Shown: positions 34,605-42,715 of the stretch, piece by piece
Position numbering within the stretch: the first letter of the stretch is position 1
How the letters are laid out: each line of letters starts with the position of its first letter
Assembly: GCA_019747905.1 (NCBI GenBank)
Contig: JAIEQG010000103.1
Coordinates: forward strand, 1 to 64,000
Length of the DNA stretch: 64,000 nucleotides
Reading direction: 5' to 3'
Source: Burkholderiales bacterium
Lineage (GTDB): Bacteria; Pseudomonadota; Gammaproteobacteria; Burkholderiales; Ga0077523
Notes under the pieces: generated by a model
What the model saw: the letters and a program-made list of their open reading frames with translations, nothing else
Told to the model about the DNA's origin: nothing
Databases searched by the model: none
Made by a program: the position numbers and the translations under genes

Positions 34605-36292
34605 AGCCGCACGAGTTCGACGAGCCGGTGGGCTTCGCGCCCGATCAGATCGCCGCGGCGCGTGCGGCGGCGGCGAGCAGCGGCAAGCGGATCGTGGTGT
34701 GCCTGGAAGAGCAAAGCGGCCTCGAACCCGAGGCCTTCATCCAGACGCTGGCGGCCACCTTCGGTCTGGTGCCCATGAACATGGCCGACATGCACGCAGC
34801 ACATCCGGCCTTCGAGCGCTTGCCCTATACCGAGGCACTGGCGCGCGAGTGCGTGTTGTTCCGCTCGTCCGGCGGACAGCTGGTGCTGGCCTGCGCCGAT
34901 CCCTTCGATCTCAAGATCCGCCCCTGGGCCGAAGAGCGCATCGGCGCAGCGATGGGTTTCCGCCTAGCGCATCACGCCGACCTGGCGGCGTGGCTCGCAC
35001 GCCACGGCGAGAGCCTGAAGGCCATGGAAAGCCTGGTGCTGCAGACCCGCACCGACGGCGAAGGCCGGGGTGCGGTCGAAGACCTGTCGTTGAAGACCAT
35101 CAGCGAAGACACCTCGCCCGTGGTGCGGCTGGTGCATTCCACCGTCTACGATGCGTTGAAGAGCGGCGCGAGCGACATCCATCTGGAGACCTCCGCTGCC
35201 GGGCTCATCATCAAGTACCGCATCGACGGCGTGCTCATCAACGTGAGCCAGGTGAACGGAGCCGAAACCGCCGAACAGGTGGTTTCGCGCATCAAGGTCA
35301 TGTCGGAGCTCGACATCGCCGAACGCCGCGTGCCGCAGGACGGGCGCTTCAAGGTCTCAATCCAGGGCCGCGAGATCGATTTCCGCGTCTCCATCATGCC
35401 GTCCATCTTCGGCGAAGACGCCGTGCTGCGGATCCTCGACAAGCAGAGCCTCGCCGATGCCCACAAGGGCCTGTCCCTGGACAGCCTGGGCTTTGCCGAC
35501 GAGGCCAAGATTTGGATCCGGCGCCTCGCCTCCGAACCCTACGGCATGCTGCTTGTCACGGGCCCCACCGGGAGCGGCAAGACCACCACCCTGTACGCCG
35601 CCATCAGCGAGATCAACCACGGCGGCGACAAACTGATCACCATCGAGGACCCGGTGGAGTACCAGTTGCCCGGTGTCCTGCAGATCCCGGTCAACGAGAA
35701 GAAGGGCCTCACCTTCGCGCGCGGCCTGCGCTCGATCCTGCGCCACGATCCGGACAAGATCATGGTGGGCGAGATCCGCGACGCCGAGACCGCCCAGATC
35801 GCCATCCAGGCGGCACTCACTGGCCACCTGGTCTTCACCACCGTGCACGCCAACAACGTCTTCGACGTGATCGGCCGCTTCACGCACATGGGGGTGGACC
35901 CCTATTCCTTCGTGTCGGCGTTGAACGGCATCGTGGCGCAACGTCTGGTGCGGGTGAATTGCGTCCACTGCACCGACGACGATGAGCCTGCCGAAGCGTT
36001 GCTGGCCGACTCCGGCCTCGCGCCGGAAGACGTGGCTCACTTCCGCTTCCGCGCCGGCAAGGGTTGCGGCCACTGCCGCGGCAGCGGCTATCGCGGCCGC
36101 AAGGCCATATCGGAAACGCTGGTGTTGAACGACGAGTTGCGCGAGCTCATTACCCAGCGCGAACCGATCCGGCGCATCAAGGCCGCAGCGCGCGAGGGCG
36201 GCACGCGCTTCCTGCGCGAATCCGCACTCGATCTGGTGCGCGCGGGCGAAACCACGCTGACGGAGGTGAATCGTGTCACCCTCGTGGCGTGA
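34601..36292 (+). CDS. gspE: Type II secretion ATPase GspE
   Basis: A 563-residue hexameric assembly ATPase. The N-terminal part (about 1-150) is the N1/MshEN-like domain that docks onto a GspL-type partner. Motifs are Walker A GPTGSGKTTTLYAAI, Asp box ITIEDPVEYQLPG, Walker B KIMVGEIRDAETAQIA and His box LVFTTVHANN. The tetracysteine zinc module typical of GspE is intact: CVHC near residue 450 and CGHC in GKGCGHCRGSGYRGR. It starts at GTG 34601 within the gspF stop. It overlaps the next gene by 20 nt. Confidence 0.95.
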   Translation: MKPHEFDEPVGFAPDQIAAARAAAASSGKRIVVCLEEQSGLEPEAFIQTLAATFGLVPMNMADMHAAHPAFERLPYTEALARECVLFRSSGGQLVLACADPFDLKIRPWAEERIGAAMGFRLAHHADLAAWLARHGESLKAMESLVLQTRTDGEGRGAVEDLSLKTISEDTSPVVRLVHSTVYDALKSGASDIHLETSAAGLIIKYRIDGVLINVSQVNGAETAEQVVSRIKVMSELDIAERRVPQDGRFKVSIQGREIDFRVSIMPSIFGEDAVLRILDKQSLADAHKGLSLDSLGFADEAKIWIRRLASEPYGMLLVTGPTGSGKTTTLYAAISEINHGGDKLITIEDPVEYQLPGVLQIPVNEKKGLTFARGLRSILRHDPDKIMVGEIRDAETAQIAIQAALTGHLVFTTVHANNVFDVIGRFTHMGVDPYSFVSALNGIVAQRLVRVNCVHCTDDDEPAEALLADSGLAPEDVAHFRFRAGKGCGHCRGSGYRGRKAISETLVLNDELRELITQREPIRRIKAAAREGGTRFLRESALDLVRAGETTLTEVNRVTLVA

Positions 36293-37085
36293 GCGGGTGC
36301 AGATCGACCTGGCCCCCGGCCGGGTCGTGTTGAGCCGGTTCAGTCGGGGCACCAAGCCACGGCTGGTCGAACAGGGCATCCTCGAACCTGCCGATGCCGG
36401 TTCGGGCTGGCAACCCGCCCTCGAACTGCTCGATCGCGCGCTCGCCGAACCGCGCTGGCGCAAGGCCGAAGCTTGCATCCGCCTGTCGAGTCATTGCCTG
36501 CGCCTGCACCTGTTGCCCTTCAGTGAAGCGCTTGCCACCGACGCCGAACGCCTCGCATTTGCCCGGATGGAGCTGGAAGCCGTGCATGGCGAGCGCGTGT
36601 CCGACTGGACGCTCCTCCTCGACGACGTCCCGGCTGGCGCAGCCACTCCCGTGTGTGCCATGGACACCGCATTGCTCGAAGCCTTGCGCACCACCTGCAC
36701 CCGCGCCACGCTCAAGGTGCGGTCCATCCGTCCTGCCTTCGCGGTGGCGCTGGAAGAGCAACGCGGCCGCGCACGCCCACCGCGCTACGGCTTCGCGTTC
36801 GCGGAAGACGGCCGCGTCACCCTTGCGTTGTACGAAGGCAAACACTGCCGTTGGCTCACCAATCCGCGCGTGGGGCCGGCGCTATCGGAAACCCTCGACT
36901 CGGAGCTGCGCCAGGCCGAAGCGCTGGGCAGCACAGTTGGAGGCGGTCGCCTGCAGGTGGCCTTTGCCGACCGGCGAGAAGGCCTGCCGCAACGCATCGG
37001 CGGCTGGGATATCTCGGTGCCCGAACCAGGCGAACCCGGCGCTCGCGCCTACCTGGTGGGTGCGCTCAAGGTGGCGGGGCACTAG
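36273..37085 (+). CDS. PilM/GspL-like cytoplasmic assembly protein
   Basis: A 270-residue protein starting at GTG 36273 inside the gspE end. The name rests mainly on position: in type II and type IV systems the gene in this slot encodes an actin-like-fold protein that binds the ATPase. Weak sequence support comes from the N-terminal strand pattern VQIDLAPGRVVLSRF and the late ACIRLSSHCLRLHLLPFSE. No transmembrane segment is evident, so it is PilM-like rather than full-length GspL. The following PilN-like gene begins directly at its stop. Confidence 0.55.
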   Translation: MSPSWRERVQIDLAPGRVVLSRFSRGTKPRLVEQGILEPADAGSGWQPALELLDRALAEPRWRKAEACIRLSSHCLRLHLLPFSEALATDAERLAFARMELEAVHGERVSDWTLLLDDVPAGAATPVCAMDTALLEALRTTCTRATLKVRSIRPAFAVALEEQRGRARPPRYGFAFAEDGRVTLALYEGKHCRWLTNPRVGPALSETLDSELRQAEALGSTVGGGRLQVAFADRREGLPQRIGGWDISVPEPGEPGARAYLVGALKVAGH

Positions 37086-37625
37086 ATGACTGCGCGCACT
37101 CTCAACTTCGACTTCGAACGACCGGTCGCCGCGCGACCGTGGGGCACCATCCTGCTCGCACTCGGGGCACTCGTCAGTGTATGGGTGCTGGTCGAGTACG
37201 GCGATGTGGCCGACGAAGTGCGGCGCTGGGAGGGCAAGCTCGCGGATACCAAGCGTCTCGCGCGTCGCTCGCTGCCCAATTTCGCCGTGGAGGACGCCCC
37301 TTCTGCCGAGCAGGCCCAGGAGTTGAAATCCGCCAACGCCGTGCTCGACCAGCTCGCCGCGCCCTGGGACAACCTGTTCGCCGACATCGAGGGTGCGGCG
37401 ATCGCCGACGTGGCTCTGCTGGGGGTGCAGCCGGATCCGCGCGGGCGCGTCGTGAACCTCGAAGGCGAAGCGCGCGATCTGAAGGCGCTGCTCACTTTCC
37501 TGGCGCGGCTCGAAACCGCCCCGGCGCTGACCGATGCCCACCTCACCCGGCACGAGATCCGGCAGAACGATCCGAATCGGCCGCTCGTCTTCACCATTCG
37601 TGCGCGATGGAATCAGCCGCTCTGA
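37086..37625 (+). CDS. PilN-like inner-membrane assembly protein
   Basis: A 179-residue bitopic protein. A short cytoplasmic N-terminus (MTARTLNFDFERPVAARPW) contains the 'NFDF' type PilM-binding motif. One membrane helix follows (GTILLALGALVSVWVLVEYG). A periplasmic coiled-coil plus a ferredoxin-like domain complete it (LEGEARDLKALLTFLARLE, PALTDAHLTRHEIR). This architecture is that of PilN. It starts immediately after the PilM-like stop and overlaps the next gene by 19 nt. No standard GspL/GspM pair is present, so these proteins probably fill that role. Confidence 0.7.
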   Translation: MTARTLNFDFERPVAARPWGTILLALGALVSVWVLVEYGDVADEVRRWEGKLADTKRLARRSLPNFAVEDAPSAEQAQELKSANAVLDQLAAPWDNLFADIEGAAIADVALLGVQPDPRGRVVNLEGEARDLKALLTFLARLETAPALTDAHLTRHEIRQNDPNRPLVFTIRARWNQPL

Positions 37626-38185
37626 GCTCGGTGCGCTGGGTCGCACGGCGCGAACTCTCGCGCCTCACGTGGCGCGGGCTTGCCGGTGCAGCACTCCTCA
37701 TCTTTGCGCTGGGTTTCGCGGTGTCCTCGTTGCTGCCCGCGCAGCGCCATGCCGCGCAGCTGAAGAGCGATGTGGGCGAATTGCGCTCGCGCCTGCGCGC
37801 CGTGGGCGACGGCCCGGCCGGTGCCGCCGTGATCGCGCCGCGCGCCACTCAGCTCGAGAACTTCTACGCCTTCTTCCCGCACGTGGACACGCTGCCCGAC
37901 TGGATCGGGCGCATTCACACCGCGGCGGCGCGCAACGGCCTCATCCTCGAATCCGGCGACTACCTGCTGGAGCGGCGCAAGGAGCAGCGCCTGGTGCAGT
38001 ACCAGATCACCTTGCCGGTGCGCGGCAGCTATGGGCAGATCCGCGGCTTCGTGGCTGAGGTGCTCGAGAAAGTGCCGGCGGCCGCGCTGGAGGATGTCGT
38101 GATGAAGCGCGAGAGCATCGCGGCGCCCGCGCTCGAGGCGCGCATCCGCTGGGTCATCTACCTCGCCGGGGAGGGGGCACGATGA
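37607..38185 (+). CDS. PilO/GspM-like inner-membrane assembly protein
   Basis: A 192-residue bitopic protein starting at ATG 37607. One helix is near residue 25-45 (GLAGAALLIFALGFAVSSLL). A coiled segment (AAQLKSDVGELRSRLRAVG) and a periplasmic ferredoxin-like domain (YQITLPVRGSYGQIRGFVAEV) follow, as in PilO. It overlaps the PilN-like gene by 19 nt and the next gene by 4 nt. PilN and PilO form a periplasmic heterodimer; the same is inferred here. Confidence 0.68.
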   Translation: MESAALSSVRWVARRELSRLTWRGLAGAALLIFALGFAVSSLLPAQRHAAQLKSDVGELRSRLRAVGDGPAGAAVIAPRATQLENFYAFFPHVDTLPDWIGRIHTAAARNGLILESGDYLLERRKEQRLVQYQITLPVRGSYGQIRGFVAEVLEKVPAAALEDVVMKRESIAAPALEARIRWVIYLAGEGAR

Positions 38186-38736
38186 AGCTGAGTGCCCGCA
38201 CCCGCAAGCTGATGGTATTCGGCGGCCTGGCGCTTACCCTGGTGGCGGTCTACGCGGTCGACGATGAAACCCAGGTGAAGCAGGCCCGATCGACCTCCGT
38301 CCGCGATGCGCCGGCTGACGAACGGCCAGGCAGCGCGAGGCCATCCGCTTCTGCACCCGCAACCACCATTGCGCTGGACCTGTCGCGCCTGAAACGCGGC
38401 GCCAACGCCCCGCAGGCCGTCGACGCCTTTGGGGCGAAGGACTGGAATCCACCGCCACGCAAACTCACCCCGAAGGAAGCGGCAGCGCAACGCGCCGTGG
38501 CGGAACCGCCGCCACCACCACCGCAGGCGCCGCCGTTGCCCTTCACCTACGTCGGCATGCTCGGAGCCGAGGACGAGACCATCGTGTTTCTGGCACAGCA
38601 GGACACCAACCACGCAGTGAAGAAGGGCGACGTGATCAACGGCACCTACCGCGTGGACGAAGTCGAGGCCGGACGGGTGGTGCTCACCTACCTGCCCCTG
38701 GAACAACGGCAGATCCTCACCGCCAAGGTCGAATGA
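38182..38736 (+). CDS. PilP/GspC-like secretin-docking protein
   Basis: A 184-residue protein with an N-terminal anchor (LMVFGGLALTLVAVYAV). A long Pro/Ala-rich linker follows, with a run of prolines (AEPPPPPPQAPPLP). A C-terminal beta domain (FTYVGMLGAEDETIVFLAQQ, VKKGDVINGTYRVDEVEAGR) resembles the HR domain of GspC/PilP that contacts the secretin N0 domain. It lies directly before the secretin gene, ATG-TGA overlapped. Names used in databases for this gene vary; function here is inferred from domain order. Confidence 0.7.
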   Translation: MKLSARTRKLMVFGGLALTLVAVYAVDDETQVKQARSTSVRDAPADERPGSARPSASAPATTIALDLSRLKRGANAPQAVDAFGAKDWNPPPRKLTPKEAAAQRAVAEPPPPPPQAPPLPFTYVGMLGAEDETIVFLAQQDTNHAVKKGDVINGTYRVDEVEAGRVVLTYLPLEQRQILTAKVE

Positions 38737-40916
38737 TGCGCACCCTTGTCTCATTGCTTCTCGTGTTCGTCGCCACGGCCTGCGCCTACGATCGCAGCTA
38801 CGAAGAAGCCCGGCGCATGCTGTCGGAAGGCCAGCCGCTGGAGGGCCTGGCCAAGCTCGAGCAGGCGGTCAAGGACAACCCGCGCAACACCACGTACCGC
38901 GCCGCGTTGATCCGCGAACGCGAGCGGGTCGCGGCCGCCTTCGTGATGCAGGGCGACGCTTCGCTCAAGGCCAGCAACCTCGACCTGGCGGCGGCGCAGT
39001 TCAAGGAAGCCAAACGCATCGACCCCGATGGTTTCCGCTCCAACGCCGGCCTGCAGGAAGTCGAGCGTGCCAGGCGTCATGCCGAGCGCATCAAGGAGGC
39101 GGAGGCGGCCTTCGAACAGAAGGATTTCGCCGGTGCCGAAAGCATCCTGCGCGCCGTGCTCGCCGAAAACCCCTACCACAGCAAGGCCCGCGAACTGCTG
39201 CGCAAGGTGGTCGAGACCACCGTGGCGGCCGAGCCGCCGCCGACCTTGAAGACTCCGTACAAGAAGCCCATCACCCTGGAATTCCGCGACGCCCAGATCC
39301 GCACCGTGTTCGAGATGCTCTCGAAGACCTCGGGCATCAACTTCGTGTTCGACCGCGACGTGAAGCCCGACGCGAAGATCACCATCTTCGTGCGCAACAC
39401 CACGCTGGACGACGTGCTGAAGCTCATCCTCACCACCAACCAGCTCGATCGCAAGGTCTTGAACGACAACTCGGTCCTGATCTACCCCAACACGCCCGCC
39501 AAGCAGAAGGACTATCGCGACCTGGTGGTGCGCAGCTTCTACCTCGCCAACGCAGACGTGAAGCAGGCCTCGGCCATGGTCAAGGCGATGATGAAGACCC
39601 AGGACGTGTTCATCGACGAGAAGCTGAACCTGCTGGTGGTGAAGGACACACCGGACGTGGTCCGGTTGACTGACCAGCTGGTGCGCACCCTCGACCTGGC
39701 CGAACCGGAAGTCATGCTGGAGGTGGAGATCCTGGAAGTGGCCCGCACGCGCCTGCAGGAAATCGGCATCCGCTATCCCGGCAGCGTCAATCTGCAAGGC
39801 CAGGGCACCGCCACCGGCGGGACGACCGCCTCCACCATCCCCATCGATTCGCCGATGATCTTCACCACCGCGAATCCGGCTCTCGTCTTCAACCTGCGTG
39901 CCAGCGTCGGCACCACCAACCTCCTCGCCAACCCGCGGATCCGCGTCAAGAACAAGGAGAAGGCGCGCATCCACATCGGCGACAAGGTGCCGGTGTTCAC
40001 CTCCACCGCCACGGCCAACGTGGGCGTGTCAACTTCGGTGAGCTACCTCGATGTGGGCTTGAAGCTCGACGTGGAATCGCAGGTCTTCCTGCAGGACGAG
40101 GTGGCCATCAAGATCGGCCTCGAGGTGAGCAACATCATCGAGACCATTACCGTGGCCACCGGCACCGGCAGCACCGTGGCGTACCGGCTGGGCACGCGCA
40201 ACGCCAACACGGTGCTGCAGCTGCGCGACGGCGAAACGCAGATCCTTGCCGGACTCATCAGCGACGAGGATCGTCGCAGCTCGCAGCGCATCCCGGGCCT
40301 GGGCGACCTGCCCATGCTCTCGCGCATCTTCGGCTCGTCGCTCGACAACCGCGCCAAGACCGAAGTGGTGCTGATGATCACGCCGCGCATCGTGCGCAAC
40401 CTCATGCGGCCCGAGGGCGTGCAGGCGGAAGTGCCGGTGGGTACCGACAACTATCCGGGGCTGCCGCCGCTGCGCATCGGCAAGACCGCACCGGGTTCGC
40501 TGGCGCTGGCCGCGCCCCGCACCACAGGCGGCGGCCCCGCGCAGGAGACCGTGCGCGACGTACCCACGGCAGCGGCGACCCCGCTGGTGCTCGGCGTGAC
40601 CGCGCCGGAGCGCGCGCAAGGCGAGTTCGCGGTCGAGGTAAGCATCCCGCCGGTGGTGCCGACCCGCGCGGCGCGAGTGGATCTGCAGTTCGACCCCAAG
40701 CAGCTGCAGGCGGTGGACCCGGTGGCTGCGATGCCCGGCAAGGCGTCCGTCAATTTCACCGGTGAGGCATCGAGCCGGTCGGTCCGGTTCAAGGTGCTCC
40801 CGGGGGCGACGGGTGCTGCCGCAATCACGGTGACGGATGTCGAAGTGGTCGACCGCGACGGATTCGCCATCGACGTGACGGCGCCGCCGCCGGTGAGCGT
40901 CAAGCTCGGCAACTGA
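38733..40916 (+). CDS. Secretin (GspD-like) lipoprotein with TPR and cohesin-like ends
   Basis: A 727-residue outer-membrane pore protein. The signal peptide ends in a lipobox (FVATAC, Cys17), so it is a lipoprotein. Residues about 20-160 are helical repeats of TPR type (ARRMLSEGQPLEGLAKLEQA, ASNLDLAAAQFKEAKRIDPD). An STN/N0-type domain follows (ITLEFRDAQIRTVFEML), then a secretin N domain. The secretin core has RDGETQILAGLISDEDRR and IPGLGDLPMLSRIFGS, the family signature, then VVLMITPRIVR. After it a Pro/Ala-rich stretch leads to about 130 residues resembling a cohesin fold (RVDLQFDPKQLQAVDP, VTDVEVVDRDGFAID). The additions at both ends are unlike canonical GspD. Confidence 0.88.
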   Translation: MMRTLVSLLLVFVATACAYDRSYEEARRMLSEGQPLEGLAKLEQAVKDNPRNTTYRAALIRERERVAAAFVMQGDASLKASNLDLAAAQFKEAKRIDPDGFRSNAGLQEVERARRHAERIKEAEAAFEQKDFAGAESILRAVLAENPYHSKARELLRKVVETTVAAEPPPTLKTPYKKPITLEFRDAQIRTVFEMLSKTSGINFVFDRDVKPDAKITIFVRNTTLDDVLKLILTTNQLDRKVLNDNSVLIYPNTPAKQKDYRDLVVRSFYLANADVKQASAMVKAMMKTQDVFIDEKLNLLVVKDTPDVVRLTDQLVRTLDLAEPEVMLEVEILEVARTRLQEIGIRYPGSVNLQGQGTATGGTTASTIPIDSPMIFTTANPALVFNLRASVGTTNLLANPRIRVKNKEKARIHIGDKVPVFTSTATANVGVSTSVSYLDVGLKLDVESQVFLQDEVAIKIGLEVSNIIETITVATGTGSTVAYRLGTRNANTVLQLRDGETQILAGLISDEDRRSSQRIPGLGDLPMLSRIFGSSLDNRAKTEVVLMITPRIVRNLMRPEGVQAEVPVGTDNYPGLPPLRIGKTAPGSLALAAPRTTGGGPAQETVRDVPTAAATPLVLGVTAPERAQGEFAVEVSIPPVVPTRAARVDLQFDPKQLQAVDPVAAMPGKASVNFTGEASSRSVRFKVLPGATGAAAITVTDVEVVDRDGFAIDVTAPPPVSVKLGN

Positions 40917-40929
40917 CGGGGCGGCAGCG

Positions 40930-41403
40930 ATGCGATCCCGGCGCGGCTTCACGCTGATCGAGATGATGATCACGGTGGTCATCGTCTCGATCCTGGCGCT
41001 CGGCCTGGTGCCGCTTGGCGAACTCGCGGTGCAGCGCTCGAAGGAATCCGATCTGCGCACGGCGCTGCGCCAGATCCGCACCGCGCTGGACGCGTACAAG
41101 CGGGCGGCGGACGAAGGCAAGGTCGAGCGCAAGGCCGACGCGTCGGGCTACCCGCCGTCGCTCGAAGCGCTCGTGGAAGGGGTCGCCGACCAGAAATCGC
41201 CGGGCAAGAAGCAGATCTACTTCCTGCGGCGGATTCCGCGGGATCCGTTCTTCGGCGACGCCAGTACACCCGCGGCGCGCACTTGGGGCCTGCGTTCCTA
41301 CGAAAGCCCGCCGGACAATCCGCGCTCGGGCAAGGACGTGTTCGACGTGTACTCGCTGGCGGAAGGCAAGGGGCTCAACGGCGTGCCCTATCGCGAGTGG
41401 TGA
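40930..41403 (+). CDS. Type II secretion pseudopilin
   Basis: A 157-residue pseudopilin. The leader is only MRSRRG^, followed by FTLIEMMITVVIVSILALG with Glu at +5. The mature domain has the GspG-like heptad (LRTALRQIRTALDAYKRAAD) and a Pro/Arg-rich C-terminus (FLRRIPRDPFFGD). It lies 14 nt after the secretin, and its stop overlaps the next gene's start. Whether it is a minor pilin or a second major one cannot be told. Confidence 0.85.
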   Translation: MRSRRGFTLIEMMITVVIVSILALGLVPLGELAVQRSKESDLRTALRQIRTALDAYKRAADEGKVERKADASGYPPSLEALVEGVADQKSPGKKQIYFLRRIPRDPFFGDASTPAARTWGLRSYESPPDNPRSGKDVFDVYSLAEGKGLNGVPYREW

Positions 41404-41807
41404 TGTTCATGCATGCATTCGACCGGACCGCGCGGTGCGGACGAGGCTTCACCCTCATCGAGCTGCTGGTCGTGATGACGGTCATCGCGCTGCTGCTGAC
41501 CCTGGCGACGCCGCGCTACTTCCAGAGCGTCGACCGGTCTCGCGAAGCGGTGTTGCGCGAAAACCTCAACGCGGTGCGCGACGCCATCGACAAGTTCCAC
41601 GCCGACCGCGGGCGCTATCCCGAATCGCTGCCCGACCTGGTGACCAAACGCTACCTGCGCTCGGTGCCGGTGGACCCGATTGCCGAATCCGACTCGACGT
41701 GGATCATCGTGCCCCCGCCGCAGGGTGTGGGCGACGGTGCCGTCTACGACGTGCGCAGCGGCGCTCAGGGCAACACGCTCGACGGCAAGGCGTATTCCGA
41801 ACTATGA
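41403..41807 (+). CDS. Type II secretion pseudopilin
   Basis: A 134-residue pseudopilin; ATG 41403 overlaps the upstream stop, and ATG 41409 is possible. Cleavage is predicted at RCGRG^FTLIELLVVMTVIAL. The soluble part is short: FHADRGRYPESLPDLVTKRY then SVPVDPIAESDSTWIIVPPP, the GspG-type layout without the calcium-loop tail. It forms a tandem pair with the preceding pseudopilin; the two differ substantially, so this is not a recent duplication. Confidence 0.85.
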   Translation: MFMHAFDRTARCGRGFTLIELLVVMTVIALLLTLATPRYFQSVDRSREAVLRENLNAVRDAIDKFHADRGRYPESLPDLVTKRYLRSVPVDPIAESDSTWIIVPPPQGVGDGAVYDVRSGAQGNTLDGKAYSEL

Positions 41808-41823
41808 CGGCAAGGAACCCGAC

Positions 41824-42651
41824 GTGACTCGATCTACCAGCGACACGATTTTCGCCGCCATCCTGCTGTCGGTGGCCGCGCTGCCGACCCTCGCCCAGGA
41901 CAACCCGTCCGGCAGCCGCGAAACCGGCCGTGTTCCCGACGGTGGCATCGTGTTTTCCGGCGCAAGCCGTCCGGCCGTGGCGGGGAGCATGCGCACTCTG
42001 CTCACCGAGCCCAGCATCAGGTCGACGGATCGGGCTGTGGACGCGCAGCAGCTTCAACTGGTCGAAGCCGCGCGCACCGGCGACGCGGCCGGCGTGGCGC
42101 GGCTGCTCGCGGCGGGTGCGTTGCCAAACCTGCGCCTGCCCGACGGGCGCCTGCCGGTCATGGCGGCAGTGGAGAGCGGCAACTTCGAGGCGCTGCGCGA
42201 GCTTGTCGACCGCGGCGCCGATGTGAACGTCAAGGACGGCCAGGGCAACACGCCGCTCGCCACCGCCGCGCTGCGGGGGCAGACGAGAGTGGTGCGCTTC
42301 CTGTTGAAACACGGCGCGCGGCCCGACGGGAAGGCCGACAACGGGGCAACGCCGCTGCTCAACGCGGCACTGCTCGGCCGGACCGAGATCGTCCGCCTGT
42401 TGATGGCAGCCGGTGCCGAACCGGAGATTCGCAATCGCGACGGCTGGCCGGCGCTGGTGCTCGCCGCGCGCGGTGGACATGTGGACAGCCTGCGGGCGTT
42501 GCTCGACGGCGGGGCCGACCCCAACGCGCTGGGCAAGGACGGCTTGAGCGCGCTCTACTGGGCCATCTACAAGCGCAGCCGGCCATCCGCGGAGGCGTTG
42601 GTGAAGGCGGGCGCGGACCTCGGGGCGTTGTCGCTGGAGGTGCTGGATTGA
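41824..42651 (+). CDS. Exported ankyrin-repeat protein
   Basis: A 275-residue protein from GTG 41824, 16 nt after the pseudopilin stop. The N-terminus is a signal peptide (SDTIFAAILLSVAALPTLAQ) with cleavage near LAQ-D. Residues about 85-265 hold some six ankyrin repeats, e.g. GNTPLATAALRGQTRVVRFL, GATPLLNAALLGRTEIVRLL and GWPALVLAARGGHVDSLRAL. Ankyrin proteins bind other proteins; a periplasmic scaffold for the secretion machine is a reasonable but untested reading. The start is chosen for the signal peptide; earlier in-frame codons overlap the pseudopilin gene. Confidence 0.8.
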   Translation: MTRSTSDTIFAAILLSVAALPTLAQDNPSGSRETGRVPDGGIVFSGASRPAVAGSMRTLLTEPSIRSTDRAVDAQQLQLVEAARTGDAAGVARLLAAGALPNLRLPDGRLPVMAAVESGNFEALRELVDRGADVNVKDGQGNTPLATAALRGQTRVVRFLLKHGARPDGKADNGATPLLNAALLGRTEIVRLLMAAGAEPEIRNRDGWPALVLAARGGHVDSLRALLDGGADPNALGKDGLSALYWAIYKRSRPSAEALVKAGADLGALSLEVLD

Positions 42652-42715
42652 TCCCCGGGTTTCGATACCTCGCGTGCCGGGCAGCATGCGTCCATACCCG
42701 TGCCCTCGATCTCCC

